DNA from: Flavobacterium sp. IMCC34852
GTDB taxonomy: Bacteria; Bacteroidota; Bacteroidia; Flavobacteriales; Flavobacteriaceae
NCBI RefSeq assembly: GCF_030643905.1
Contig: NZ_CP121446.1
Coordinates: 2,480,001 to 2,544,000 of the forward strand
Length of the DNA stretch: 64,000 bases
Direction: 5' to 3'
The notes below the pieces were generated by a model. The model searched no databases and had not been told where the DNA came from. It saw only the letters and a list, made by a program, of their open reading frames with translations. The translations under genes and the position numbers were made by a program. This document shows positions 25,676 through 34,719 of this stretch, piece by piece. Position 1 is the stretch's first letter. Each line of letters opens with the position of its first letter.

Positions 25676-25852
25676 TTATTTTTTGTGCTTCTTATTTAGG
25701 CTTTTAAGCAATAACGAAATCGTAAAACTGACCACAGCTCCAACAGTTGCTAAGATAACCGTTTTGGCAATATCATCAGAGGAAAGATTAGGTACAATAC
25801 TTAAAAATGTGCCTCCAGCAGTTCCCATCAACGTGGGATTATTTGCTATCAT
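25676..25852 (-). CDS. small membrane protein of the phage-like cassette (58 aa)
   Basis: The frame from ATG at 25852 to TAA at 25676 encodes MIANNPTLMGTAGGTFLSIV and then a hydrophobic segment TVILATVGAVVSFTISLLL followed by a Lys-rich end. It overlaps the upstream gene by 14 nt in another frame, which supports real translation. Size, single membrane helix and neighbours resemble holin-like or small accessory proteins of phage and tail clusters, but no family is recognised. Confidence 0.6.
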   Translation of the reverse strand: MIANNPTLMGTAGGTFLSIVPNLSSDDIAKTVILATVGAVVSFTISLLLKSLNKKHKK

Positions 25853-26054
25853 CAGTTGTAGTAAGCTGACTTGCAGCTGACAAAACTCCTCCAGCTACTG
25901 CTACATAACCACCAATGGTAGTTACAATCGCGGGTAAAGCAATTGGAGCAGCTAAAATAGTTCCACCAACGGCTGCTAATGCCAACCCAACAGTTCGAAG
26001 CACTTTGAAAAATTTTGGTGTCGGAGCTTTTGCTCTATTAATGATTTTTTTCAT
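25839..26054 (-). CDS. small Ala/Gly-rich membrane protein (71 aa)
   Basis: The protein reads MKKIINRAKAPTPKFFKVL, then two hydrophobic Ala/Gly-rich stretches (VGLALAAVGGTILAAPIALP and TTIGGYVAVAGGVLSAAS). It has a basic start and a short acidic end. It lies between a DUF5675 gene and another small membrane gene. This is probably a holin-like component; the assignment rests on context only. Confidence 0.65.
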   Translation of the reverse strand: MKKIINRAKAPTPKFFKVLRTVGLALAAVGGTILAAPIALPAIVTTIGGYVAVAGGVLSAASQLTTTDDSK

Positions 26055-26063
26055 AATCTATTT

Positions 26064-26459
26064 TTAAGATTGGATAATTAATTCAACACTTTCTTTATTG
26101 TCCAAAGCTTTGTAAACAAAGTCTTTTAGCTTCGTAAAAGCTTTTCTCGAGATTAAACCTAAGCCAGGTCCAGAAAGTTTAGTAACAGGAGCAATACAGC
26201 CTTGCAATTCCTTTTGAGCATTATTGGCAGGATGAAAAAGAATGAACTTTCTATTGGGTACATCTACTATTTCCAAATGCCATTTGTATTTTGCACTGTA
26301 TCGCTTTCTAATAAAATATTTCCCTTCCGGAACGCAGGAAACCTTCGTTTCGTTCATCTTCCATGGCAATTCAATTGTATTACAAATCAATTTGCCTTCG
26401 CATTCGAGTTTACCATTTGTTCCTTCAGGGAAATAAGTTCTAGTTAACCAAATAACCAT
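26064..26459 (-). CDS. DUF5675 family protein
   Basis: A 131-residue protein with the DUF5675 landmarks: LTRTYFPEGTNGKLECEGKL near the start, CVPEGKYFIRKRYS, then FLFHP-like FILFHPANNAQKELQGCI. The family occurs in phage and mobile-element cassettes of Bacteroidota. The fold is related to peptidoglycan or L,D-transpeptidase-like domains according to annotation pipelines, and I cannot verify activity. Its start abuts the stop of the next upstream gene (26459). Confidence 0.75.
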   Translation of the reverse strand: MVIWLTRTYFPEGTNGKLECEGKLICNTIELPWKMNETKVSCVPEGKYFIRKRYSAKYKWHLEIVDVPNRKFILFHPANNAQKELQGCIAPVTKLSGPGLGLISRKAFTKLKDFVYKALDNKESVELIIQS

Positions 26460-27217
26460 TACACACCACTATCAACTTTTGCTATCGATAATGGGTTAAA
26501 AGCACCATTTTTCAACGGATACATTTGCCCATTAATCTCTTGGTAGAACTCAACACCTAAAGCCAAAAATAATGGCTTAGTTGAGTTAGCGGTAACAGCA
26601 TTCACTTGATTAATTGGAGCAGTAGCAGTTCCGTCCCAAGGCAAAATTGCCGTTTCAGAAGTAGCAACCACATAGGTCTCAGCTTCAAAATCAATCTCAG
26701 CTCCACCAGAAATGATTTTGTAGTGTGTAGTTCCACTTGGAGCAGCAATCATATTCGTAGGAATAAATGATGCCAAATCCACAGTAATTTCACCAGCTAC
26801 TCGGTCAATAGTTGCCACAAACGGAGCAAACAAAGTGGTACCAAGCTTACCACGAATATTAAATTCAAAACCAAATAACAATTCAGCTTCTCCATCAATC
26901 ACGTTACGCAAACCACGCTCACTGACAGTATCCGCTTGAATAACTTTCACCATAGCTTGTGTCAAACGGCTCACCATTCTACCATCAGCAGAATTTAAAA
27001 GCAATGGTCTTAAAGCGGTTCTAAGCATTTTTCCTGCCTTACCAGCTCTACCAAACTCGGAACCATTCTCACGAGTTCTTTGAAACGCTGGGTCACTAGC
27101 AATTCTACTTGCATCAATTCCTCCTTTTTCTCTTGCTAAGTGCCCATCTTGCGTTTTATAAAAAGTAATATCCCCAATAGTACCTTTCAATTTAATTATG
27201 CCTTTCTGTCTAGCCAT
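26459..27217 (-). CDS. conserved hypothetical protein of a phage-like cassette
   Basis: The 252-residue protein begins MARQKGIIKLKGTIGDITFY, followed by a conserved-looking ASRIASDPAFQRTRENGSEFGRAGKAGKML. The C-terminal half is beta-rich (DFEAETYVVATSETAILPW and similar). From memory such proteins are frequent in Flavobacteriia upstream of DUF5675 genes. A structural role, for example in a tail or surface assembly, is possible. It is the first gene of a four-gene minus-strand operon with overlapping or touching ends. Confidence 0.6.
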   Translation of the reverse strand: MARQKGIIKLKGTIGDITFYKTQDGHLAREKGGIDASRIASDPAFQRTRENGSEFGRAGKAGKMLRTALRPLLLNSADGRMVSRLTQAMVKVIQADTVSERGLRNVIDGEAELLFGFEFNIRGKLGTTLFAPFVATIDRVAGEITVDLASFIPTNMIAAPSGTTHYKIISGGAEIDFEAETYVVATSETAILPWDGTATAPINQVNAVTANSTKPLFLALGVEFYQEINGQMYPLKNGAFNPLSIAKVDSGV

Positions 27218-27483
27218 AACTTCAAAATTTTGTTAAACATTCATTTTAAAACTCCTTCATTCTTTCAATCAGTTGCAACCACATTTTGAATGATTAAAGC
27301 AAAGTTTACAAAGCATTTCACTAAAGAAAAAGTAACAAGTGTACCATATGTCCAAAATCGACACAAGTGTCTTAAATGAACATAAAAAACCAATAAATAA
27401 GTATGAAAAATTATAACTAAATTGCAAAAGATTTTCTGCACGTCAGAAGTATAGCATAGCTATATCAAAGGTATAGATAAAGT

Positions 27484-27687
27484 ATGAAATTGAATAATCA
27501 GAGGGTATGCATCTATCCAAAGGACATACAACGAATAACAGGCAAGAGTTATCGTCAAAGTACTAGATTAATGCAAAAGATAAAAAAAGACCTCAATAAG
27601 CTCGAAAATGAGTTTCTAACGATTGAAGAGTTCTGTACATATAGTGGCATAAAATATGAACAAGTAACTCACTTGATTTTTGGTTAA
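27484..27687 (+). CDS. 67-aa conserved small protein, copy 1 (att-associated)
   Basis: The protein reads MKLNNQRVCIYPKDIQRITG, then a basic helical part KSYRQSTRLMQKIKKDLNK and an end like a helix-turn-helix (TIEEFCTYSGIKYEQVTHLIF). It is nearly identical to the copy at 42000-42203: 3 nt differences in 204, one of them changing Leu to Phe. Both copies lie 230-240 nt before a 19-bp tRNA-Ser fragment. A DNA-binding, excisionase-like role at the right end of integrative elements is the likely function. Confidence 0.75.
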   Translation: MKLNNQRVCIYPKDIQRITGKSYRQSTRLMQKIKKDLNKLENEFLTIEEFCTYSGIKYEQVTHLIFG

Positions 27688-27915
27688 ATTAGAAGAAATG
27701 CTAAAAAAAAATTAAATCAAGAAAAGTACCAGTAAACACTTAAACAACTAGTTCAATTTTTAGCCTTGATACTTTAATATTCAAATATTTATCCTTATAT
27801 TTGACTACTTTGAATTTAGAATAATAGTAACCTTATAAAAGAGGTGTCAGTCAAGGTGTCACTTAAATAATATGCTTTGAGAAGTATTGATTTTATTGGT
27901 GGCTTTTGTAGTAGA

Positions 27916-27934
27916 CAAATCCCTCTTTCTCCGC
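27916..27934 (+). other. attL-like direct repeat (tRNA-Ser 3' end), left copy
   Basis: CAAATCCCTCTTTCTCCGC equals the second copy at 42441-42459. It matches the 3' part of a tRNA: T-loop end, T-stem strand CCCTC, acceptor strand TTTCTCC and discriminator G, as in tRNA-Ser. The 5' part of a tRNA is missing. The integrase gene begins 249 nt downstream. Confidence 0.75.
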
Positions 27935-27956
27935 TGATAATTTATCAAAATGATGT

Positions 27957-27989
27957 AAAACCCTTTAAACTCAACGTTTAAAGGGTTTT
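27957..27989 (+). terminator. perfect 14-bp hairpin terminator after the left att repeat
   Basis: AAAACCCTTTAAAC (27957-27970) pairs with GTTTAAAGGGTTTT (27976-27989) around a 5-nt loop and runs into T residues. The other att repeat also has a terminator just downstream, as expected behind a tRNA gene. Confidence 0.75.
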
Positions 27990-28182
27990 TTCGTTTCACC
28001 GAATAACCAAATTATTCAAGTTTTCTCAAAGTAAAGGTGCACAATCGGTGCACCTTGTAACCGAGTAAAAAAGTGCACCGAATTTTACCTCAACACCAGT
28101 AAAATAAGGGGTTCAACTAATGAACATCTTGACCTGTATTGATAATAAATGTAAATTAATTATCAACTTAAAGGTTACCAAC

Positions 28183-29433
28183 ATGAATGCAAAAATCACA
28201 GTACTTTTCTACTTAAGAAAATCAAAAGTCAATGCACAAGGGCAAATGCCGATTTATCAAAGAATAACAATTAACGGACAACGCTTGGATATTAGTTCCG
28301 GATTTTTTATTCAAGAGGATAAATGGTCTAAGGAGACAAGCAAAATCAAAGGGAATTCAGAAGAAGCTCGTATCATTAATAGTCAGCTTGAAATGATAAA
28401 AGCTCAGGTTTATGAAACTCAGAAGAAGTTATTCATGAACCAAACTGAAATTAACTTTGAGAACTTTAAAAACGAGTTCCTGGGCAAGAAGGAACGTGAA
28501 CGTATGCTCATCCCTATCTTCGTGGAGCACAATCGCAAAATTAAAGAATTGGTCGGCCATGAATATGCTGCCGGAACTTTGGAGCGATATGAAACTTCAT
28601 TAAAGCACACTAAAGAATTTCTGTTTTGGAAATACAACATCTCAGATATCAATATCGACAAGATAGACCATGCATTTATTACTGAATATGAGTTTTATTT
28701 ACGAAGTGTTAGAAAATGTGCAAACAATACCGCTGTTAAATACATCAAGAACTTCCATAAAATAATAAACCAATGTTTGGCTAATGGATGGCTGCAAAAG
28801 GACCCATTTGTCAATTATAAAGCCAAAATTAAAGAAGTCGTTCGAGAGTTTCTAACCGAAAAAGAATTAGAGGAAATCATCAATAAACAATTTACAACTG
28901 AGCGGTTGGAACTTGTCCGCGACATATTCATTTTCTCCTGCTTCACCAGCCTTGCCTATATCGATGTGCAGCAGCTTACTACAGACAACATCGCCTTGGG
29001 AATAGATGGCGATAAGTGGATATTCAAAAACCGTCAAAAAACGGATACCGCTTCAAAAATTCCATTGCTGCCAACAGCACAGAAAATAATATCCAAATAC
29101 GAGAATCATCCGATTTGTGTTAATGAAAACAGATTACTACCTATTTTAAGCAACCAAAAAATGAACGCCTACCTAAAGGAAATAGCTGATGTATGCGGTA
29201 TTAAAAAAGACTTAACCTTTCACATTGCCCGACATACTTTTGCGACAACAGTAACGTTGTCTAACGGTGTACCGTTGGAAACCGTCAGTAAAATGTTAGG
29301 GCACACCAATTTGAAAACTACCCAACATTATGCTAAAATTCTAGATAAGAAAATTAGTGAAGACATGATAGTATTAAAAGATAAATTCTCTCTCTTTAAG
29401 AACATAAACAAAACAGCAAATAATATTTCTTAA
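28183..29433 (+). CDS. tyrosine recombinase (integrase) of the denitrification island
   Basis: From the ATG at 28183 (MNAKITVLFYLRKSKVNAQG) the protein has 416 residues. It has an arm-binding domain, a SAM-like core-binding domain (about 105-210) and a catalytic domain with HIARHTF (H-x-x-R), MLGHTNLKTTQHYAKI (His and the nucleophile Tyr) and a basic Lys strand. The first Arg of the usual tetrad is replaced in CFTSLAYIDVQQL, as in CTnDOT-type integrases. It is encoded 249 nt inside the left att repeat, so it is the enzyme that moved the 14.5-kb island. An upstream in-frame ATG (28120) is less likely. Confidence 0.9.
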   Translation: MNAKITVLFYLRKSKVNAQGQMPIYQRITINGQRLDISSGFFIQEDKWSKETSKIKGNSEEARIINSQLEMIKAQVYETQKKLFMNQTEINFENFKNEFLGKKERERMLIPIFVEHNRKIKELVGHEYAAGTLERYETSLKHTKEFLFWKYNISDINIDKIDHAFITEYEFYLRSVRKCANNTAVKYIKNFHKIINQCLANGWLQKDPFVNYKAKIKEVVREFLTEKELEEIINKQFTTERLELVRDIFIFSCFTSLAYIDVQQLTTDNIALGIDGDKWIFKNRQKTDTASKIPLLPTAQKIISKYENHPICVNENRLLPILSNQKMNAYLKEIADVCGIKKDLTFHIARHTFATTVTLSNGVPLETVSKMLGHTNLKTTQHYAKILDKKISEDMIVLKDKFSLFKNINKTANNIS

Positions 29434-29447
29434 TTAATATTTCTTAA

Positions 29448-29882
29448 TTAATATTTCAAAAAAGTTTGCCCTTTTTTTATACCTAACGATAATTCTTCAA
29501 GGTTTGTGTTTTCTAGCATGTAAATTAAATCTTTTTTTACAAATTTAAATTTTTCATGAACTGGACAGGGATGATCTTCAGAACAATTGCTTAACCCTAA
29601 ACCACATCTTAAAAAAACGGAATCACCATCAATCGCATTAACAATATTAACTAGCTTAATGCTTTTTAGTTCATCTTTTAAAATCATAAAACCTCCACCA
29701 ACTCCTTTACTAGATTTAACAATATTGTTTTTAACTAAAACTTGTAAAATTTTTGCAGTAAAGGCAATTGGAGAATCAATTTCTTTAGCAATTTCTTTCA
29801 AGCCCACTTTTCGTTCTTTACAACAATTTGTTGCAATAAAAATGGCTGCTCTAATAGCATACTCACAACTCTTTGAAAACAT
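29448..29882 (-). CDS. Rrf2-family regulator (NsrR-like, probable Fe-S sensor)
   Basis: This 144-residue protein has the Rrf2 winged helix (KSCEYAIRAAIFIA, GLKEIAKEIDSPIAFTAKIL, SKGVGGGFML-like wing) and three Cys at 93, 100 and 106. NsrR/IscR use three Cys in this loop to bind a [2Fe-2S] or [4Fe-4S] cluster. Two more Cys occur at 20-21. It is divergent from the nor/nir operon and shares a 169-bp intergenic region with two dyads. A nitric-oxide-sensing repressor of the operon is the obvious role. A reverse-strand -7 box (TATTTTTG, 29893-29900) lies close to the start. Confidence 0.85.
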   Translation of the reverse strand: MFSKSCEYAIRAAIFIATNCCKERKVGLKEIAKEIDSPIAFTAKILQVLVKNNIVKSSKGVGGGFMILKDELKSIKLVNIVNAIDGDSVFLRCGLGLSNCSEDHPCPVHEKFKFVKKDLIYMLENTNLEELSLGIKKGQTFLKY

Positions 29883-29913
29883 CTTTTTTCTTCAAAAATA
29901 TTAAATTAGCATC

Positions 29914-29937
29914 ATAAAAGACAATTTTATCTTTTAT
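29914..29937. promoter_or_regulatory. 8-bp inverted repeat between the Rrf2 gene and norC
   Basis: ATAAAAGA (29914-29921) and TCTTTTAT (29930-29937) form a perfect dyad with an 8-bp spacer. Rrf2 proteins bind such AT-rich dyads, so this may be the autoregulatory operator. Not proven. Confidence 0.4.
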
Positions 29938-29946
29938 TTAACAGTT

Positions 29947-29960
29947 ATGATTTTTATCAT
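29947..29960. promoter_or_regulatory. FNR/DNR-like dyad upstream of norC
   Basis: ATGAT-TTTT-ATCAT has the spacing and core of the CRP/FNR box TTGAT-N4-ATCAA. It lies 91 nt upstream of the norC start. A second site of the same form precedes the osmC remnant at 40323-40336. Confidence 0.5.
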
Positions 29961-30051
29961 GCTTTATAAGAACATCTATTCGGAATTTTGTTAAGAATTA
30001 ATAAAGGACATTATTATCTTTTATCAAATTAATTAACTAAAACTAAAATTT

Positions 30052-30486
30052 ATGCTATCAAAATCACAAGCAAGGGCATTTTTTCTAGGTGGAACCGTGG
30101 TAACATTCTTAGTCTTTATTGGGCTAACTATCTACTCCTTCATGCCAAAAAATGACCAAACCAACTATGGCAAAATTGATGCTCAAGTTGTAAAAGGGAA
30201 GGAAATTTGGGAATCCAACAATTGTATGGGTTGCCACACTATTCTTGGAGAAGGAGCTTATTATGCTCCTGAATTAACAAAAGTTATAGACCGAAGAGGA
30301 GATGCTTATGTAAAAGCAGTTCTAATGTCTAAAGAACCTTGGCAACCTAGAGGTAGAAAAATGGTTGCTTATGCAATGTCCGATGAAGAAGCAGAAGCTG
30401 TAATTGCTTACTTTAAATGGATTGGAAAAATCGATTTGAATGGATTCGACAGAATAGTTTCTCCATTAGCAAAAGACAAACAATAA
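30052..30486 (+). CDS. norC: nitric oxide reductase subunit C (cytochrome c)
   Basis: The 144-residue protein has one N-terminal membrane anchor (about 11-31) and a periplasmic cytochrome c domain. The heme motif is CMGCH near 59-63 and the Met ligand is in GRKMVAYAM. It passes electrons to NorB for reduction of 2 NO to N2O. It is the first gene of the denitrification operon, divergent from the Rrf2 regulator, and 10 nt upstream of norB. Confidence 0.93.
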   Translation: MLSKSQARAFFLGGTVVTFLVFIGLTIYSFMPKNDQTNYGKIDAQVVKGKEIWESNNCMGCHTILGEGAYYAPELTKVIDRRGDAYVKAVLMSKEPWQPRGRKMVAYAMSDEEAEAVIAYFKWIGKIDLNGFDRIVSPLAKDKQ

Positions 30487-30496
30487 ATTTAATATT

Positions 30497-31837
30497 ATGA
30501 AATATAAATCACAAAAAATAGCTTATTGGTTTTTTGCCTTATGTATGTTATTATTTTCATTACAAATAATATATGGCTTTATCATGGGCTTTGATAGAAT
30601 TGGATTGCAAGGACTGCATGACATCATTCCATTTAATACTGCTAGAGCAGTACACACTAATTTATTAGTAGTTTGGTTACTAACAGGTTTTATGGGAGCT
30701 GCTTATTACATCATTCCTGAAGAAGCACAACGAGAATTGATAAGCGTAAAATGGGCTTATATACAGCTTATTTCATTAGCTATTGTAGGTGTTGTAGCCG
30801 TAATTGGTTTTCACTTCAACCTTTGGGAAGGAAGAAAATTTCTTGAAATTCCTAGAGAATTAGACTTTCTAGTTGTTGTAAATGTATTATTGTTTTTAGG
30901 ACTTATTTTAGGAACTCTATTCAAAGGAAAACGCAAAACAACAACTGCCTTGGTTTTATCAATGGGATTATTATTTGCAGCATTGCTATACTTGCCTGGA
31001 ATGATTTGGTTTGATAGCCAAGTAATGGATTCATTCTTCCGTTGGTGGGTTGTTCACCTATGGGTTGAAGGTGTTTGGGAATTAATAATGGGTGGTATTT
31101 TATCATATTTATTAATAAAACTAACGGGAGTTGACAGAGAAGTTATTGAAAAATGGTTGTATGTAATCATTGGTTTAACTTTCCTTTCAGGAGTTTTAGG
31201 AACTGGACATCACTACTATTATATTGGTGTTAACAAAATTTGGTTAATCGTAGGTGGAATATTCTCTGCATTGGAACCATTAGCATTCCTTGCAATGGCA
31301 TTATTTGCAGTTAATATGTATAGAAAAGGAGAAAAAAGCCACCCAAACAAAATTGCATTATTCTGGACTATTGGTTCAGCAATTGTATCTTTTATTGGTG
31401 CAGGATTATTAGGATTTGCTCATACATTACCACAAACAAATTTATACACACACGGAACATTAGTCACTGCAATGCATGGTCACTATGCTTTTTGGGGTGC
31501 TTATGCAATGATTGTTTTAGCAATTATTAGTTATGCTTTGCCAAACTTAACTGGCAGAAAACGCTACAATAGCGTACAAGGAAATGCTGCATTTTGGCTG
31601 TCAAATATTGGAATCCTTGGAATGACTGTTGCATTTGGTGTTGCTGGTGTTGCTCAAGTATATATGGAGCGCAAACTAAAAATGGAGTTTATGGAGGTTC
31701 AAAAAGAAACTGAAATTCATTTTGTTGTGTTACTTATTTGCGCAACAATGTTTACAGTTGGTATAAGTCTATTTATATATGATTTTATTAAATATGGCAA
31801 ACCAACAGATGAAGCTTTAGAAATAGAAAATAATTAA
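30497..31837 (+). CDS. norB: nitric oxide reductase subunit B
   Basis: A 446-residue heme-copper oxidase homologue with twelve membrane segments. Visible ligands include His in [12 protein letters not shown] (low-spin heme), the HLWVEGVWE block with the essential glutamates, [10 protein letters not shown] (binuclear metal site) and [11 protein letters not shown] (heme ligands). It catalyses 2 NO + 2 e- + 2 H+ to N2O + H2O together with NorC. The length (short, no N-terminal quinol-oxidising extension) fits the cytochrome-c-dependent cNor form. Confidence 0.95.
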   Translation: MKYKSQKIAYWFFALCMLLFSLQIIYGFIMGFDRIGLQGLHDIIPFNTARAVHTNLLVVWLLTGFMGAAYYIIPEEAQRELISVKWAYIQLISLAIVGVVAVIGFHFNLWEGRKFLEIPRELDFLVVVNVLLFLGLILGTLFKGKRKTTTALVLSMGLLFAALLYLPGMIWFDSQVMDSFFRWWVVHLWVEGVWELIMGGILSYLLIKLTGVDREVIEKWLYVIIGLTFLSGVLGTGHHYYYIGVNKIWLIVGGIFSALEPLAFLAMALFAVNMYRKGEKSHPNKIALFWTIGSAIVSFIGAGLLGFAHTLPQTNLYTHGTLVTAMHGHYAFWGAYAMIVLAIISYALPNLTGRKRYNSVQGNAAFWLSNIGILGMTVAFGVAGVAQVYMERKLKMEFMEVQKETEIHFVVLLICATMFTVGISLFIYDFIKYGKPTDEALEIENN

Positions 31838-31850
31838 AAAATTAAAAGAA

Positions 31851-33281
31851 ATGAAAAAAATATTTATCCTAATTTTTGCTTCAGTTACATTTATCGGATG
31901 CAAACAAAATGATGAATACAAAAAAGTAGATGCATCACAAATAAAAGTTGAAGGAAGTATGAATGCCGAATTAACAGCTCCGCCATTTGTGCCAAAACCA
32001 GTTGGAGATAGACCTGCCAAAAAACTAATTGTCAATATGGAAATTATTGAGAAAGAAGGCGAAATGGCAGATGGAGTAAAATATGTTTATTGGACCTTTG
32101 GAGGTTCTGTACCTGGAAGTTTTATCAGAACTCGAATTGGTGATGAAGTGGAGTTTCATTTAAAAAACCATCCTGATAATAAACTGCCTCACAATATTGA
32201 TTTACATGCAGTAACTGGCCCTGGTGGTGGCGCAAAGTCCTCATTTGTTGCTCCTGGACATGAAGTAACCTTTTCTTTTAAGGTATTGAATCAAGGATTG
32301 TATGTTTACCATTGTGCAACTGCACCTGTAGGTATGCATATTGCTAATGGAATGTATGGGCTTATCTTGGTTGAACCAGAAGGTGGTTTGCCTCCTGTAG
32401 ATAAAGAATACTACGTTATGCAAGGTGATTTTTATACTAAAGGTGCTAACGGAGAAAAAGGACTACAACCTTTTGATATGGCAAAAGCCGTTAAAGAAGA
32501 ACCAGATTATGTAGTATTTAATGGGAAAACAGGTTCGTTAACTGGTGATAATGCACTTACAGCTAAAGTTGGTGAAACTATTCGTCTATTTGTTGGAAAT
32601 GGTGGTCCTAATTTAGTATCTTCATTCCATGTTATTGGAGAAATTTTTGACAATGTTCATGTAGAAGGTGGTTCACTCGTAAATCATGATGTACAAACAA
32701 CGCTTGTTCCTGCTGGTGGAGCTGCAATTGTTGACTTTAAAGTTGATGTTCCTGGATCATTAGTGATAGTAGACCATTCTATTTTTAGAACTTTTAACAA
32801 AGGTAGTTTAGGTTTAATAAATGTTAGTGGAGACGAAAACAAAACGATTTATTCAGGAACTCAATCGGATGAAGTTTATCATCCTGAAGGAGGTACCATT
32901 CAAACCATGCCAAATGAAACAAGCGCTAAAGCTCCAAAAGCAGTAACTCTTGTTGAACGAATTGCTGAGGGAAAATCAATTTATGCCAAAACATGTTTTG
33001 CCTGTCATCAAGCAACTGGTGAAGGTTTGCCGAATGCATTTCCTCCTTTAGCCAAGTCTGATTACTTAAATGCTGATGTGAATAGAGCCATCGAAATTGT
33101 ACTTAAAGGAAAAACGGGCGAAATTGTTGTAAATGGTAAAAAATACAACAGTGTGATGACTGCTCAAACGCTTACTGACGATGAAATTGCCAATGTGTTA
33201 ACCTATGTTTATAGTACTTGGGGCAATTCTAAAAAAGAAGTTACACCAGCAATGGTTAAAGCTGTTAGAAGTAAAAAATAA
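31851..33281 (+). CDS. nirK: copper nitrite reductase with C-terminal cytochrome c domain
   Basis: The 476-residue protein starts with a lipoprotein signal (IGC) and has two cupredoxin domains. Copper ligands are visible in [35 protein letters not shown] (type 1: His, Cys, His, Met) and [12 protein letters not shown] linker at about 345-365 leads to a cytochrome c domain with CFACH (about 382-386) and a distal Met (YNSVMTAQT). The fusion brings its own electron donor. It reduces nitrite to NO in the periplasm, which NorBC then removes. Confidence 0.95.
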   Translation: MKKIFILIFASVTFIGCKQNDEYKKVDASQIKVEGSMNAELTAPPFVPKPVGDRPAKKLIVNMEIIEKEGEMADGVKYVYWTFGGSVPGSFIRTRIGDEVEFHLKNHPDNKLPHNIDLHAVTGPGGGAKSSFVAPGHEVTFSFKVLNQGLYVYHCATAPVGMHIANGMYGLILVEPEGGLPPVDKEYYVMQGDFYTKGANGEKGLQPFDMAKAVKEEPDYVVFNGKTGSLTGDNALTAKVGETIRLFVGNGGPNLVSSFHVIGEIFDNVHVEGGSLVNHDVQTTLVPAGGAAIVDFKVDVPGSLVIVDHSIFRTFNKGSLGLINVSGDENKTIYSGTQSDEVYHPEGGTIQTMPNETSAKAPKAVTLVERIAEGKSIYAKTCFACHQATGEGLPNAFPPLAKSDYLNADVNRAIEIVLKGKTGEIVVNGKKYNSVMTAQTLTDDEIANVLTYVYSTWGNSKKEVTPAMVKAVRSKK

Positions 33282-33291
33282 TTTGTTTAAC

Positions 33292-34140
33292 ATGAAAAAG
33301 TTATGTTTTCTGTTTGTCGTAATTGTGTTTGTTTCTTGTTCTAAAGACAAGGATTTGAATACTCTAGATAATATAACTATTCCATCAGTTTCTACTCCAA
33401 ATGACGTTTCTTTTGGAGTGGAAACACCGATGGTTTCTATAAAAGGCGGAAAATATGTTCCTCTTTACGGAAAAAAAAATAAAGCTGTAGAAGTAAGTGA
33501 TTTACTTATGGATGTCTATCCTGTTTCAAACGAAAACTTTTTAGCTTTTGTAAAACAAAACAAAAGATGGAGAAAATCCGAAGTAAAAAAACTTTTTGCA
33601 GATGATAATTATCTAAATAATTGGAAAAACGATACAATTTTAACAACAGATATGAAACCAAAGAGTCCAGTTACAAACGTTTCTTGGTATGCGGCAAATG
33701 CTTATTGCGAATGTCAAGGTAAACGACTTGCAACCGTTGACGAATGGGAATTTGTAGCTATGGCAAATCAAGAAATGGCAGATGCTCGAAAAATAAAAAC
33801 ATACAATCAATATATTTTAGACTGGTACGAAAAACCAAAAACGTTTAACAATGAAATTGGAAAAACCTTCAAAAACTATTATGGTGTATATGATTTACAC
33901 GGTTTAGTTTGGGAATGGACTTCCGATTTTAATTCAATTTTATTAACTGGTGAATCCCGGAGTGATGTCACTACAGATAAAGATTTATTCTGTGGAAGTG
34001 GTTCACTAAATGCTTCCGATTTAATGAATTATGCTGCGTTCATTAGATATGCTTTCCGAGGAAGTGTAAAAGCAAATTATGCAGTGAAAAATTTAGGTTT
34101 TAGATGTGTCAAAGACACTTTAAATACAAAAAAACCATGA
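33292..34140 (+). CDS. formylglycine-generating-enzyme-like lipoprotein (NirV-like)
   Basis: From ATG 33292 the protein has 282 residues, a lipoprotein signal (VSC) and the FGE-sulfatase (SUMF1) fold: VSIKGGKYVPLYG, MDVYPVSNENFLAFV, PVTNVSWYAANAYCECQGKRLATVDEWEFVA and a final NLGFRCVKD. NirV proteins of this fold are commonly encoded next to nirK; their role is still unclear. The last bases overlap the SCO gene by 4 nt. Confidence 0.85.
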   Translation: MKKLCFLFVVIVFVSCSKDKDLNTLDNITIPSVSTPNDVSFGVETPMVSIKGGKYVPLYGKKNKAVEVSDLLMDVYPVSNENFLAFVKQNKRWRKSEVKKLFADDNYLNNWKNDTILTTDMKPKSPVTNVSWYAANAYCECQGKRLATVDEWEFVAMANQEMADARKIKTYNQYILDWYEKPKTFNNEIGKTFKNYYGVYDLHGLVWEWTSDFNSILLTGESRSDVTTDKDLFCGSGSLNASDLMNYAAFIRYAFRGSVKANYAVKNLGFRCVKDTLNTKKP

Positions 34141-34715
34141 AAAAAATAATCCTTTTTTTTATAGCAATATTACTTTTTAGCTGTAAAAAAACAACAACAG
34201 AGCCAAAAAATAATTCCATATCTCAAGAATCTATTTACAACTTAACTAGCAAATGGAAAACTCAAGATAACAAAACCATAGAGCTAAAAGATTTAAAAGG
34301 AAAAGTGACCGTAATGGTAATGATTTATACCAGTTGCAAAGCCGCTTGTCCAAGATTAGTAGCAGATATGCGCGATATTGAATCTAAAATGCCCAAAGAC
34401 AAACTATCCGATTTAAACTTTGTTTTAGTAAGTATCGATCCCGAAGTTGACACGCCAGAAAGATTAAAAGCTTTTGCGAAAGCTAACTATATGTATGCGC
34501 CACATTGGACTTTTCTTCAAGGAACAAAATCTACAGTTCAAGAATTTGCTAATGTGCTAGCTGTAAAATACAAACAAATTGCTCCTATGGATTTTTCTCA
34601 TTCTAATATTATCAGTGTTTTTAATAAAGATGGAGAATTGTTGCATCAGCAAGAAGGTTTGGGTGTAAACAACAAAGAAACTGTTGATAAAATAATTGAA
34701 ACCGTTAACAACTAA
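34137..34715 (+). CDS. SCO1/SenC-family copper-binding thioredoxin-like lipoprotein
   Basis: A 192-residue protein with a lipoprotein signal (FSC), then a thioredoxin-like fold containing the copper motif TSCKAACP (CxxxC) and a distal His in MDFSHSNIISVF. SCO proteins deliver copper to oxidases and copper enzymes. Here the likely client is the copper nitrite reductase, encoded two genes upstream. It is translationally coupled to the NirV-like gene (ATGA overlap). Confidence 0.9.
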   Translation: MKKIILFFIAILLFSCKKTTTEPKNNSISQESIYNLTSKWKTQDNKTIELKDLKGKVTVMVMIYTSCKAACPRLVADMRDIESKMPKDKLSDLNFVLVSIDPEVDTPERLKAFAKANYMYAPHWTFLQGTKSTVQEFANVLAVKYKQIAPMDFSHSNIISVFNKDGELLHQQEGLGVNNKETVDKIIETVNN

Positions 34716-34719
34716 CAAA

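Noticed and set aside
27890..27934. Complete tRNA gene at the left att repeat
   Set aside because: Only the T-loop/acceptor 3' part is present. The T-stem 5' strand, anticodon arm and 5' acceptor strand are missing. The same holds at 42441-42459.
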